Part shown: positions 1-8,215 of the stretch, piece after piece
Layout: every line of letters starts with the position of its first letter
Numbering within the stretch: position 1 is the stretch's first letter
From: Gammaproteobacteria bacterium
GTDB lineage: Bacteria > Pseudomonadota > Gammaproteobacteria > Steroidobacterales > Woeseiaceae
Assembly: GCA_029865385.1 (NCBI GenBank)
Contig: JAOUGX010000023.1
Location: forward strand, 1-41,156
Direction: 5' to 3'
DNA: 41,156 nt
Program-made: the position numbers and the translations under genes
The notes under the pieces: model-generated
What the model was told of the DNA's origin: nothing
The model's database searches: none
Seen by the model: only the letters and a program-made list of their open reading frames with translations

Positions 1-2079
1 GGTGCCGTCTTTCTCGAGGAAAGAAGTACCTGGCAGGAAGATGTGGGCAAACTTCGCCGTTTCGTTGAGGAACAGGTCCTGAACGACGACGCATTCGAGG
101 CTGCCAAGGGCCGCTTCGACGTGCTGGGTATTCGGGTCGGACTGTGCGAGATCCTCGCCCTGGATGTACATGCCTTTGTAATCGCCGGCAATCGCCGCAT
201 CGAACATGTTGGGAATCCGGTAGCCCGGCTCTGCATCGATTTTCACGCCCCACATATCCTCGAACCTGCCACGTACCTCGTTATCGGACACCGGGCGGTA
301 ACCGGGCAACTCGTGAGGGAACGAGCCCATGTCGCAGGAGCCCTGAACGTTGTTCTGGCCGCGCAGCGGATTGACGCCGCAGCCTGTGAAACCGATGTTG
401 CCGGTCGCCATCGCGAGATTCGCCATGCCCATGACCATGGTCGAGCCCTGGCTGTGCTCTGTGACGCCGAGCCCGTAATAAATGGCGCCGTGCCCGGCTT
501 TCGCATACAGCCGCGCCGCGCCGCGAATGTCCTCGGCTTTGACACCGGCGATTTTTGCCACGTTTTCCGGCGAGTACTCGGGTTTCAGCACGCACTTCTT
601 CCAGGCTTCGTAGGATTCCGTTTCGCAACGTTCGGCGACATACGCTTCGTCGGTCAGGCCTTCGCTGACGATGACGTGCGCGAACGAATTGATGATCGGC
701 ACGTTGGTGCCCGGCAGCAATGGCAGGTGATAGTCCGCTTGCACGTGCGGAGAGCGCACCAGGTCGATCTTGCGCGGGTCGACGATGATCAGTTTCGCGC
801 CCTGGCGCAGCCGGCGCTTCATTTGCGATGCAAATACCGGGTGACCTTCGGTCGGGTTGGCGCCGATGACGATAATGACATCGGCATCCATGACGCTGTC
901 GAATGGCTGCGTGCCGGCGGACTCGCCTAAAGTTTTTTTCAATCCATAGCCGGTCGGCGAATGACAGACGCGAGCACAGGTATCGACATTGTTGTTGCCG
1001 AACGCGGCGCGTACCAGTTTCTGCACGATGAAGACTTCTTCATTGGTGCAGCGTGAAGACGTGATGCCGCCTACCGATTTGCGCCCGTACTTTGCCTGGA
1101 TTTCCTTGAAGCGTTTCGCGGCAAAAGAGATCGCTTCGTCCCAGCTGACTTTGCGCCACGGTTCGTCGGTGCTGTCGCGGACCAGCGGATCGAGCACGCG
1201 ATCGGCGTGCGTCGCGTAACCCCAGGCGAAACGGCCCTTGACGCAGCTGTGGCCATGATTGGCCAACCCGTCCTTGTGCGGCGTCATGCGCACGACCTGG
1301 TCGCCTTTCATCTCGGCTTTGAACGAGCAGCCCACACCGCAATAGGCGCAGGTCGTCAGTACGCTGCGTTCCGGCTGGCCGTGATCGATGATGGTTTTTT
1401 CCATCAGCGTTGCGGTCGGGCAGGCCTGCACACAGGCGCCGCAGGACACGCATTCGGAATCGAGGAATTTCTCACCGATGCTGGCGGATACTTTGGAATT
1501 GAATCCGCGGCCTTCGATGGTCAGCGCAAATGTGCCCTGGACTTCATCGCAGGCGCGCACGCAACGCGAGCAGACGATGCACTTGCTCGGGTCGAAGGAA
1601 AAATACGGGTTGCTGTCGTCGGTGGCCTCGAACAGATGATTCTCGCCTTCGAAGCCGTAACGCACTTCGCGCAGGCCCACGGCGCCGGCCATGTCCTGCA
1701 ATTCGCAGTCACCATTGGCGGAACAGGTGAGGCAGTCCAGCGGATGATCGGAAATATAGAGCTCCATGACATTGCGACGCAGTTTGGCCAGCGCCGGTGT
1801 CTGGGTGTGAATGACCATGCCTTCCTCGATAGGCGTGGTGCACGACGCCGGATAGCCCTTGCGCCCCTCGATCTCGACCAGGCACAGCCGGCAGGAGCCA
1901 AAGGGCTTCAGGCTGTCGGTTGCACAGAGTTTCGGAATGTCGATGCCGGTTTCGCGCGCCGCGCGAAGGATGGTGTCGCCGGCTTTGACCGTCGCCGGCA
2001 AGCCGTCGATTTCGACTTTGACGGAACGCCCGCTATTGCTGGCCGGCGTGCCGAGATCGGTTTCTTTATTGAGGCTCAT
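1..2079 (-). CDS. fdsA: NAD-dependent formate dehydrogenase, molybdenum catalytic (alpha) subunit, 3' end cut by window edge
   Basis: This is the catalytic subunit of a soluble molybdenum formate dehydrogenase, which oxidises formate to CO2 and passes electrons through Fe-S clusters to the FdsB/FdsG diaphorase. I translated the minus strand from the ATG at 2079: 693 codons are open to the left edge, against roughly 950 usual for the family. Residues 16-100 are a [2Fe-2S] domain (C52, C63, C66, C80). An H112/C116/C119/C125 cluster motif follows, then two ferredoxin-type motifs (C167/170/173/177 and C210/213/216/220). The molybdopterin domain begins with C244/C247/C251/C279. The Mo ligand is cysteine (C372, in CARVCHSPTGYGL), not selenocysteine. 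The start overlaps the fdsB stop (ATGA), so the two are translationally coupled. The C-terminal dinucleotide-binding domain lies outside the window. Confidence 0.96.
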   Translation of the reverse strand, partial: MSLNKETDLGTPASNSGRSVKVEIDGLPATVKAGDTILRAARETGIDIPKLCATDSLKPFGSCRLCLVEIEGRKGYPASCTTPIEEGMVIHTQTPALAKLRRNVMELYISDHPLDCLTCSANGDCELQDMAGAVGLREVRYGFEGENHLFEATDDSNPYFSFDPSKCIVCSRCVRACDEVQGTFALTIEGRGFNSKVSASIGEKFLDSECVSCGACVQACPTATLMEKTIIDHGQPERSVLTTCAYCGVGCSFKAEMKGDQVVRMTPHKDGLANHGHSCVKGRFAWGYATHADRVLDPLVRDSTDEPWRKVSWDEAISFAAKRFKEIQAKYGRKSVGGITSSRCTNEEVFIVQKLVRAAFGNNNVDTCARVCHSPTGYGLKKTLGESAGTQPFDSVMDADVIIVIGANPTEGHPVFASQMKRRLRQGAKLIIVDPRKIDLVRSPHVQADYHLPLLPGTNVPIINSFAHVIVSEGLTDEAYVAERCETESYEAWKKCVLKPEYSPENVAKIAGVKAEDIRGAARLYAKAGHGAIYYGLGVTEHSQGSTMVMGMANLAMATGNIGFTGCGVNPLRGQNNVQGSCDMGSFPHELPGYRPVSDNEVRGRFEDMWGVKIDAEPGYRIPNMFDAAIAGDYKGMYIQGEDLAQSDPNTQHVEAALGSLECVVVQDLFLNETAKFAHIFLPGTSFLEKDGT

Positions 2080-3629
2080 CGCCTGTCTCCTGCCGTGGAT
2101 TCGAAGTCCTCGGGAAAGTATTTTAGCGCACTACGGACCGGATACGGGGTCAGGCCGCCCATGGCACACAGGGAACCGTCCACCATCGTGTCACAAAGCT
2201 CTGACAGCAGGGCGAGATTGGCCTCACGGTTCTCATTGCCGAGAATCCGGTCAATCACCTCGACCCCGCGCACAGAGCCGATCCTGCAGGGTGTGCACTT
2301 GCCGCAGGATTCGATGGCGCAGAATTCCATCGCGAAACGGGCCTGGGCGCCCATGTCGACGGTATCATCGAAAACGACGATTCCGCCATGGCCTACCATG
2401 CCGCCCAAAGCGCTGAATTTTTCATAATCCAGCGGCGTGTCGAGCAGCGATTCCGGGAAGTAGGCGCCCAACGGCCCGCCGACCTGTACCGCGCGGACCG
2501 GACGGCCCGATGCCGTGCCGCCACCGAAGTCGTCTATCAGTTGCCGAAGTGTCGCGCCGAAGGCGAGTTCGACCAGGCCGCCGCGTTTGATGTTGCCGGC
2601 GAGCTGGAAGGCGAGCGTGCCCTTGGAACGGCCGGGCCCGTATTCGGCATAGGCCCCGCCACCGGACGCGACGATTTCCGGCACCGAGGCCAGCGTGATG
2701 ACGTTGTTCACGACGGTCGGTTTGCCGAACAGGCCCTCGATGGCCGGCAACGGCGGTTTGAAACGAATGACGCCGGCCTTGCCTTCCAGGCTTTCGAGCA
2801 TTGCTGTTTCTTCCCCGCAGACGTAGGAGCCGCCGCCGATATGCAGGTCGATATCGAAATCGAAACCGCTTCCCAGGATGTCCTTGCCGAGCAGGCCGTG
2901 CTCGCGCGCGAGCGACAATGCCTGGCTGAATACCTTTCTTGCCAGCGGGTACTCCGACCGGAGGTACACGTAGCCTTTGCTGGCGCCGACCGCGAATCCG
3001 GCGATGGCCATGCCTTCGATCAGCGTCAGCGGATCGCCCTCCATCAACATGCGATCGGAGAACGTTCCGCTGTCGCCTTCGTCTGCGTTGCAGGCGATGT
3101 ATTTCTGATCGCCTTTGGCACTCGCAACCGTCTGCCACTTGATCCCGGTGGGGAATCCGGCACCGCCGCGTCCGCGAAGTCCCGAAGCCTTGACGGTTTC
3201 GAGCACGGCATCCGCACCGCCAGCGATTGCTTTCTCGATTCCCGCAAAGCCGCCGTTGCTGCGATAGTCGTCAATCGACAACGGGTCGGTCAGGCCGCAT
3301 CGAGAAAAAGTCCAGCGCTGTTGCCGGGCAAGCCAGTCGATATCTTTTGTCGGGCCGAGTCGGAGTGCATGCTTGCCGCCGCTGACGAAATCCGATTCGA
3401 TCAGTGATTCGATATCGTCCGGCGACACGGGCCCATAAGCGATCCTGCCCTTGGCGGTCTGCACCTCGACCATCGGCTCCAGCCAGCACATTCCCCACGA
3501 CCCGTTCCGTACCAGTGAAATTTTACTGCCGCTCTTTCTTATCCACGCGTCGATCTTGTCCGCGACTTCATCGGCGCCCAGCGAAATCGCCGAGGTTTCG
3601 CGGGGAACGAATATCGTCGTTGTGCTCAT
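2076..3629 (-). CDS. fdsB: NAD-dependent formate dehydrogenase, flavoprotein (beta) subunit
   Basis: NuoF-like diaphorase subunit that carries FMN and NAD(H) and transfers electrons from formate oxidation to NAD+. From the ATG at 3629 it is 517 aa; the reading frame extends further upstream, but that would overlap most of the distal end of fdsG. Residues 1-110 form the N-terminal extension typical of FdsB. The complex-I 51-kDa core follows, with the glycine-rich LRGRGGAGFPTGIKW (151-165), CNADEGDSGTFSDR (180-193) and GSYVCGEETAMLE (267-279) nucleotide/FMN motifs. The C-terminal [4Fe-4S] motif is C442/C445/C448 plus C488. The start overlaps the fdsG stop by ATGA and the stop overlaps the fdsA start by ATGA, indicating one operon and a stoichiometric complex in the cytoplasm. 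Confidence 0.96.
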   Translation of the reverse strand: MSTTTIFVPRETSAISLGADEVADKIDAWIRKSGSKISLVRNGSWGMCWLEPMVEVQTAKGRIAYGPVSPDDIESLIESDFVSGGKHALRLGPTKDIDWLARQQRWTFSRCGLTDPLSIDDYRSNGGFAGIEKAIAGGADAVLETVKASGLRGRGGAGFPTGIKWQTVASAKGDQKYIACNADEGDSGTFSDRMLMEGDPLTLIEGMAIAGFAVGASKGYVYLRSEYPLARKVFSQALSLAREHGLLGKDILGSGFDFDIDLHIGGGSYVCGEETAMLESLEGKAGVIRFKPPLPAIEGLFGKPTVVNNVITLASVPEIVASGGGAYAEYGPGRSKGTLAFQLAGNIKRGGLVELAFGATLRQLIDDFGGGTASGRPVRAVQVGGPLGAYFPESLLDTPLDYEKFSALGGMVGHGGIVVFDDTVDMGAQARFAMEFCAIESCGKCTPCRIGSVRGVEVIDRILGNENREANLALLSELCDTMVDGSLCAMGGLTPYPVRSALKYFPEDFESTAGDRR

Positions 3630-4096
3630 TGCCGCCGCCCTCTGGCGAGAATTCGGTCGAAACCTTTCGCGTCGACTCGACCGTAGACGCGGTCGCCGTC
3701 CATTACCGCCGGCGAGCACGCGCAATTACCGAGGCAATAAACAGCTTCCAGCGTCAGTTCGCCGTCTTCGTCCGTACCTCCCAGTGCGACACCGGTCTTT
3801 TTTTCGGCATGCGCGGTGAGTTTGCGGCTGCCCATAGCCTGGCAGGCTTCAGCCTGGCAGATTTTTATCACGCGCTTGCCGGCGGGTTTCGTACGGAAGT
3901 CGTGATAAAAGCTGACAACACCGTGAACCTCAGCGCGCGACAGATTCAGTTCGTCTGCGATCTGCCGAATGGCATCTTCGGCGATGAACGAATAACGTTC
4001 GACGAATGCATGCAGGATCTGCACCAGCATCTCCGGCTTCGCGCCGAAGCGATTGATGATTTCCGTTGCGATGTTCCTGTCGTATCGGGCCGGCAT
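3626..4096 (-). CDS. fdsG: NAD-dependent formate dehydrogenase, gamma subunit (NuoE-like [2Fe-2S])
   Basis: A 156-aa NuoE/24-kDa-type protein that pairs with FdsB to form the diaphorase part of formate dehydrogenase. The N-terminal helical region (about 1-70) includes AEVHGVVSFYHDF. It is followed by the thioredoxin-like [2Fe-2S] fold with ligands C80 and C85, then C121 and C125 (CLGNCACSP). Length and motif spacing match the family. It sits 3 nt downstream of fdhD and its stop overlaps the fdsB start, so it is second in a four-gene operon. Confidence 0.95.
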   Translation of the reverse strand: MPARYDRNIATEIINRFGAKPEMLVQILHAFVERYSFIAEDAIRQIADELNLSRAEVHGVVSFYHDFRTKPAGKRVIKICQAEACQAMGSRKLTAHAEKKTGVALGGTDEDGELTLEAVYCLGNCACSPAVMDGDRVYGRVDAKGFDRILARGRRQ

Positions 4097-4099
4097 ATA

Positions 4100-4942
4100 T
4101 CACAGAATCCTTTCGCCACCGGAATAGAGATTGAACTGACCGCCGCGAAGAAAACCGATGAGCGTCATATCGAATTCCCTCGCGACCTGTACCGCGAGAC
4201 TCGACGGCGCCCCGACGGCGGCCAGCAGCGGGATTCCCGCTACCAGCGCTTTTTGCATCAGCTCGAAACTGGCCCGTCCGGAGACAATCAGGCCGAGATC
4301 GCTGGCTGGCAGGCGCCTCGCGCTCAAAAGCCAGCCGACGACCTTGTCCACGGCATTATGCCGTCCGACGTCCTCACGCAGGACCACGATTTCACCTGAT
4401 GAATCGAAAGCTGCCGCGGCGTGCAGCCCGCCGGTAGTCGAAAACAGATGTTGTTGCTCGCGAAGCTTGTCCGGCATGCTGGTAATCAGCGCAGGCGGGA
4501 AGCGGGGCTGTGCATCAAGCAGCGACTTCGTGCCGGCGACTTTCAACGCATCGAGCGACGCTTTGCCGCAGACGCCGCAACTCGAAGTCGTATAAAAGTG
4601 TCTTTGCAGGCGGTCGAAGTCGATGGCGACGCCGGACCCGAGACGAACGCGAATGGTATTGCGCTGTCCGCTGATGTCGCCGACGGGTCCCGTGTGACCA
4701 ACGTCTGCTACCTCGGTATGCGACGCGATGATGCCTTCGGTGTACAGGAAGCCGAGTGCCAGTTCGGCGTCGTCGCCCGGCGTTCGCATGGTAATCGAGA
4801 TGCTCTTTGCCGCAGCGCCGTCGGCCGCAGACGATATCAACTGGATCTCCAGCGGTTCTTCGACTGCGACGCTGTCTTCTGTAATTACCTGCTGGTCACC
4901 GTTTATCTTGCTGATATCGATGGCGAGGCTGTTGCCGTTCAT
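4100..4942 (-). CDS. fdhD: Formate dehydrogenase accessory sulfurtransferase
   Basis: FdhD transfers sulfur from a cysteine desulfurase to the Mo-bis-MGD cofactor before it is inserted into formate dehydrogenase; without it the enzyme is inactive. The 280-aa product has the characteristic SSCGVCG motif (C122 and C125), the conserved early segment EEPLEIQL and GRHNAVDKVVGW in the C-terminal half. Here fdhD is the first gene of the cluster, ahead of fdsG, whereas many fds operons have it after the structural genes. It starts at the ATG at 4942, 74 nt after the stop of the upstream peptidase gene. Confidence 0.95.
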   Translation of the reverse strand: MNGNSLAIDISKINGDQQVITEDSVAVEEPLEIQLISSAADGAAAKSISITMRTPGDDAELALGFLYTEGIIASHTEVADVGHTGPVGDISGQRNTIRVRLGSGVAIDFDRLQRHFYTTSSCGVCGKASLDALKVAGTKSLLDAQPRFPPALITSMPDKLREQQHLFSTTGGLHAAAAFDSSGEIVVLREDVGRHNAVDKVVGWLLSARRLPASDLGLIVSGRASFELMQKALVAGIPLLAAVGAPSSLAVQVAREFDMTLIGFLRGGQFNLYSGGERIL

Positions 4943-4972
4943 GGCCGGTTCCGCTGCGTGCCCGGGCGGAAC

Positions 4973-4978
4973 AGTATA
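4973..4978 (-). promoter_or_regulatory. Possible -10 box ahead of fdhD-fdsGBA
   Basis: On the minus strand the 74-nt gap between the peptidase and fdhD contains TATACT within GATATATACTGTT, about 30 nt before the fdhD ATG. No convincing -35 hexamer lies 16-18 nt upstream. The box could give the fds operon its own promoter; otherwise it is read through from the peptidase gene. Confidence 0.25.
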
Positions 4979-5016
4979 TATCAGCCGGTCTGTCGGGCCG
5001 GGAGACCATACTGCTG

Positions 5017-6501
5017 TTAATTGGCGGCCAGTTTTTCGCGATGTCGGCTTGCTTCGGCGTCCGGCGCTGTAATGGCCAGCCGGATATCGTTCTTGCGTAC
5101 CTTGACCTTGCCGTCAGACACCTGGACGCCCAGCCGTTCGAGGACATCGGCGGTGTCCGGGAATCCGGCTGTATCGGCGTATCGCCGGTACAGCGACAGA
5201 AAGACCGGGAAGTCGGTGAGCGCGTCCATTTGTGCAAACAGTTCGGGACCCGACCACACGTGATCCGACGGGAGGCAACAGGTTTGCAGCTGTTCCAGCA
5301 CCGTGTCCAGCGATTCCCTGCCGCCGGAGAGCTCGCGCAGACCGACGTCTGCAATCAGTGCAATTGCCGCGCCGCTCCAGTAGATCTTCATCAACCCTGT
5401 TCGCACACCGCCTTCCGCGGCTTCATTCGGCGACAGCTCCGGCCGCGACAGCCTGCCGCGCTCCAGCCCGTCGTAGATCTTTTGCCAGGCGTGTTGTTCC
5501 TCGTATGCGCCCGAGCGCGCGAGAAGGATATTCTGGTAGTACTGCGCGAACCCTTCCGATATCCACTTGTGCCGTCGATCGATGTACGGCAACAACAGGT
5601 GACTGAATTCGTGCGTTGCAGTCCAGTCTTCGAGGAATGCACTTTGTGGTTCTGTCTCATTGATATAGAGCAACACGGTTTCGCCGCCGTCGCGAATGAC
5701 CTGGCCGAACGGCACCGCGCCGCTGCTTCGCTCACGGCTGTTACCGACCGGGATGATCAGGACTTGCGGCATGGGGCTCGGAAAACGCCCGTATGCCAGG
5801 CTGACATCCGTTGCGGTCGCACGGACCCAGTCGAATATCCCCGCAGCATCTTTTTCCTGCTCGCTCCTCAACAACGCGACCCGCAGTGTCGAACCGGGCA
5901 CCGCCAGTTCGCGATAATCAAACGAGCCAAATGCCGCAGGTGCATTCGAACTTTCCGGGGAGTCCCGCAGCAGAAAACGATGCTCTTCGCTGTCGACGGG
6001 TTGCCAGGGTACTGATACGGATGTGCCCTCCGGCAATCGAAATTGCAGGTGTAACTCGGTCGATCCGGCAAGCTCCGGCCGCCAAAGCCAGATTGATGGA
6101 GAAACAACGATATTCTGTGCGCTCAGGGTCCTGTTTTGCCTGTTTTCCTTCGCCGCACGGCCGAGATCGACCGTGTAATTCAGGCAGGTGATTCCATCTT
6201 CCGGCAGCAACATGCGCCGGTTGCGCAACCGGATATTGCTGGTACTGTCGCAGCCACGAACGTCGACAAGAAATTTTCCGGCATCCCGAGACCTGGCCGT
6301 GACGCTTTCGACAGGATGACGGAAGCGCGCCTCGACCCAAAGATTGGTCATCGAATAATCAATAGTTACGGTGTAATCGTGAACAACCGGCTGCGCTCGC
6401 GCGTCGGCATGCGGCAAACAAGTCGCCAGGCTCGCCAACAGCATCGAAGCTGCCCGATGCACGGCGCAAATTGTGCGGTGTTTCCGGCCCGAATATTTCA
6501 C
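5017..6501 (-). CDS. Secreted gluzincin-type metallopeptidase (peptidase MA-like), unassigned
   Basis: From a GTG at 6501 the product is 494 aa and begins with a basic n-region (KYSGRKHR) and a hydrophobic stretch ending ADARA-Q, a plausible Sec signal peptide. The frame is open back to 6738, but that extension lacks signal character. The C-terminal half carries HEFSH (H297, E298, H301 from the GTG) and a downstream WISEGFAQYYQ (E316), the HExxH-plus-glutamate zinc site of MA-clan (gluzincin) peptidases of the 'peptidase MA-like' type. The N-terminal part (about 40-210) is predicted beta-rich and has no family I recognise. An envelope protease is likely; its substrate is unknown. It lies upstream of the formate dehydrogenase operon on the same strand. 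Confidence 0.75.
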   Translation of the reverse strand: MKYSGRKHRTICAVHRAASMLLASLATCLPHADARAQPVVHDYTVTIDYSMTNLWVEARFRHPVESVTARSRDAGKFLVDVRGCDSTSNIRLRNRRMLLPEDGITCLNYTVDLGRAAKENRQNRTLSAQNIVVSPSIWLWRPELAGSTELHLQFRLPEGTSVSVPWQPVDSEEHRFLLRDSPESSNAPAAFGSFDYRELAVPGSTLRVALLRSEQEKDAAGIFDWVRATATDVSLAYGRFPSPMPQVLIIPVGNSRERSSGAVPFGQVIRDGGETVLLYINETEPQSAFLEDWTATHEFSHLLLPYIDRRHKWISEGFAQYYQNILLARSGAYEEQHAWQKIYDGLERGRLSRPELSPNEAAEGGVRTGLMKIYWSGAAIALIADVGLRELSGGRESLDTVLEQLQTCCLPSDHVWSGPELFAQMDALTDFPVFLSLYRRYADTAGFPDTADVLERLGVQVSDGKVKVRKNDIRLAITAPDAEASRHREKLAAN

Positions 6502-6846
6502 GATAGATTGTTGTTCCGGCTTTTGATGACGCAAGATGCGTCGTTGTTGTTGACCTGCATTATGCAACAGGGAAAAAATCCGGGAATGCTGACGGTGGCG
6601 GTTTGTGAGGGCGCTCACACTTATTTCCTGCAATCTCCCGTTCAACTGCCGTTCAGCTTCGCCGCTTAGAATCAGGAGCGTTTGTTGTGACTGGTATTCG
6701 CGTCGATACGCATTGAAAATGCGAACCATTCGCAACAACTCGACTGTAACGTTGAAGGGGTCGCGATTCTTTCCGAATCAAACTAAGATACGCGACGTCT
6801 CAAAAGTGCAGCACAGTTTTCAACAAGTTCCAGACAGGAGATTCCC
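6502..6846. other. Divergent intergenic region between the secreted peptidase and HiPIP genes
   Basis: These 345 bases hold no gene I can support. The open frame at 6502-6738 on the minus strand is an in-frame extension of the peptidase and looks non-coding. The region should contain the promoters of both divergent genes; one candidate minus-strand promoter is listed separately. The HiPIP ribosome binding site is at its right end. Confidence 0.5.
6559..6586 (-). promoter_or_regulatory. Possible sigma70-type promoter of the secreted peptidase gene
   Basis: On the minus strand TTCCCG (6586-6581) and CATAAT (6564-6559) are separated by 16 nt. Transcription starting about 7 nt beyond the -10 would give a leader of roughly 50 nt to the GTG at 6501 and would exclude the more distal ATG at 6738. 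Visual match only. Confidence 0.3.
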
Positions 6847-7170
6847 TTGAGCAAAATCGCAAGGCGCAAATTCATCCAGCTCTCTGCCGTTGCCGCGGCA
6901 GGCTGCTTCGTTCGTCCTGGCGCGGAAGCGCGCGCGCAAGGCATGCCGCAACTGAGTGAAGACGATCCGGTTGCCAAGTCCATGAAGTACACCCACGATG
7001 CCAGCACCGTTGATCCGGCGTCCCGAGCCAACCCGGCTGCAGAGCAGCATTGCGCGAATTGTGCATTGGTGCAGGGTGAGGACGGCGAAGCGTGGCGTCC
7101 CTGCCAGATATTCCCCGGTAAAGTAGTTAGCGCAAACGGCTGGTGTTCCGTCTGGGCGCCAAAAGCCTGA
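6847..7170 (+). CDS. High-potential iron-sulfur protein (HiPIP), Tat-exported
   Basis: A small periplasmic [4Fe-4S]3+/2+ electron carrier. The 107-aa precursor starts at a TTG preceded by AGGAG (6836-6840). It has a twin-arginine signal (ARRKFIQLSAVAAAG), as HiPIPs are exported folded. The mature part has the diagnostic cysteines C69, C72, C86 and C100 with aromatic residues near the last two (WRPCQIFPG, GWCSVW). HiPIPs commonly carry electrons from a bc1 complex to terminal oxidases or reaction centres, or in sulfur oxidation; its partner is not in the window. A strong terminator follows directly, so it is probably monocistronic. Confidence 0.93.
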   Translation: MSKIARRKFIQLSAVAAAGCFVRPGAEARAQGMPQLSEDDPVAKSMKYTHDASTVDPASRANPAAEQHCANCALVQGEDGEAWRPCQIFPGKVVSANGWCSVWAPKA

Positions 7171-7181
7171 TTCGAATCGAA

Positions 7182-7207
7182 GCCCCGCATTTCTGCGGGG
7201 CTTTTTT
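7182..7207 (+). terminator. Rho-independent terminator after the HiPIP gene
   Basis: A perfect 8-bp stem GCCCCGCA/TGCGGGGC (7182-7189 with 7194-7201), a 4-nt loop and a run of six T (7202-7207). It begins 11 nt after the HiPIP stop codon. Confidence 0.9.
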
Positions 7208-7257
7208 CGGCCGTTAACGAGTATTGATGCGTATTCGCGCATCGTCTTCGGCCGGAA

Positions 7258-8127
7258 ATGGTAATGCCAGACGCCAATATCCAGCACTTCCATGATGCCC
7301 CGACCGGGACTCTTTCCTATGTAGTCGCCGATCCGCTGACCTCGAAGGCCGCGGTCATCGATCCGGTTCTCGGCTTCTCTGTCGTTTCCGGCCGAACGGA
7401 TACGAATCAGGCTGATGTGATCTGCCAGTACCTTGAAGACAACAAACTCGAACTCGAGTGGATTCTCGAGACGCACGCGCACGCTGACCATTTGAGTGCG
7501 GCGCAGACACTGAAATCGCGCCTGGGTGGCAAGGTTGCGATCGGCGGCGGCATTCGCAAGGTTCAGGAGCACTTCGCAAGTCTGTTCAATCTGAAGGCGC
7601 CGTTTCGCAGTGACGGCAGCCAGTTCGATCAGCTGTTCTCGGACGGTCAGGTCTTCCGCATCGGCTCGATCGACTGCCGCGTCATCGCTACGCCGGGCCA
7701 TACCAGCGACAGCGTGACCTACCTGGCAGGCAGCGCCGCTTTTGTCGGGGATACGCTTTTCATGCCCGACTACGGTACGGCACGTTGCGACTTTCCGGGT
7801 GGCGATGCGGGACTGCTTTATGATTCGATCCAGACGCTGTTCGCTCTGCCGGATGACACCACCTATTACATGTGTCACGACTATCCCCCGCAAGGCCGGG
7901 AGTTGCGTTACTGTGTTTCGATCAGCGAACAACGGAAGTCCAACATCCATATTGGCGCGGGCCGTTCACGTAAAGACTTCGTGGCGATGCGCCAGGCGAG
8001 AGACAGTACTTTGTCGCTTCCGTCGCTGATCTTGCCGGCCATCCAGATAAATATACGGGCGGGCCATCTGCCCGCGGTCGAAGACAATTCGGTTTCCTAC
8101 CTGAAGATTCCTCTCGACCAGCTCTGA
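7258..8127 (+). CDS. MBL-fold hydrolase, persulfide dioxygenase-like (Blh/ETHE1 relative)
   Basis: A 289-aa metallo-beta-lactamase-fold protein. The metal motif is ETHAHADHLSAA (H73, H75, D77, H78), with PGHTSDS (H148), GDTLFMPDYGTARCDFPGG (D165) and MCHDYPP (H207). The long GDTLFMPDYGTARCDFPGG block and the terminal SVSYLKIPLDQL are typical of the Blh/persulfide-dioxygenase-like branch. ETHE1-type members oxidise glutathione persulfide to sulfite with a mononuclear iron. In many bacteria such proteins protect against sulfide, with an SqrR/BigR regulator nearby; none is visible here. Two possible starts (ATG 7258 and ATG 7264) differ by two residues. Exact substrate unproven. Confidence 0.85.
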   Translation: MVMPDANIQHFHDAPTGTLSYVVADPLTSKAAVIDPVLGFSVVSGRTDTNQADVICQYLEDNKLELEWILETHAHADHLSAAQTLKSRLGGKVAIGGGIRKVQEHFASLFNLKAPFRSDGSQFDQLFSDGQVFRIGSIDCRVIATPGHTSDSVTYLAGSAAFVGDTLFMPDYGTARCDFPGGDAGLLYDSIQTLFALPDDTTYYMCHDYPPQGRELRYCVSISEQRKSNIHIGAGRSRKDFVAMRQARDSTLSLPSLILPAIQINIRAGHLPAVEDNSVSYLKIPLDQL

Positions 8128-8163
8128 TTCGAGTTCCTTCCCCGCGGCGCGACAGGCTGTGTG

Positions 8164-8169
8164 TACAAT
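8164..8169 (+). promoter_or_regulatory. Possible -10 box of the aminotransferase gene
   Basis: TACAAT lies about 47 nt before the TTG start at 8216. It would place transcription start near 8176 and so exclude the upstream in-frame ATG at 8159. No clear -35 hexamer is seen. Confidence 0.3.
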
Positions 8170-8215
8170 GCAAAGCGCACGTCAGGAACCGTATTCAAGC
8201 AACCGGAGAAGTCAC

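Noticed and set aside
43-930. Long plus-strand open frame (295 aa) and the 406-aa frame at 1207-2427
   Set aside because: Both lie antisense to fdsA/fdsB, whose products are unmistakable. High GC produces long mirror frames; neither has recognisable motifs.
1-2079. Selenocysteine formate dehydrogenase
   Set aside because: The Mo-ligand codon reads TGT (cysteine) and there is no in-frame TGA.
2388-3407. 339-aa plus-strand frame opposite fdsB
   Set aside because: Composition is antisense-like and the fdsB translation on the other strand matches the family over its full length.
6502-6738. N-terminal extension of the secreted peptidase
   Set aside because: It lacks hydrophobic or domain character, and the signal peptide follows a GTG at 6501 with a promoter-like element upstream.
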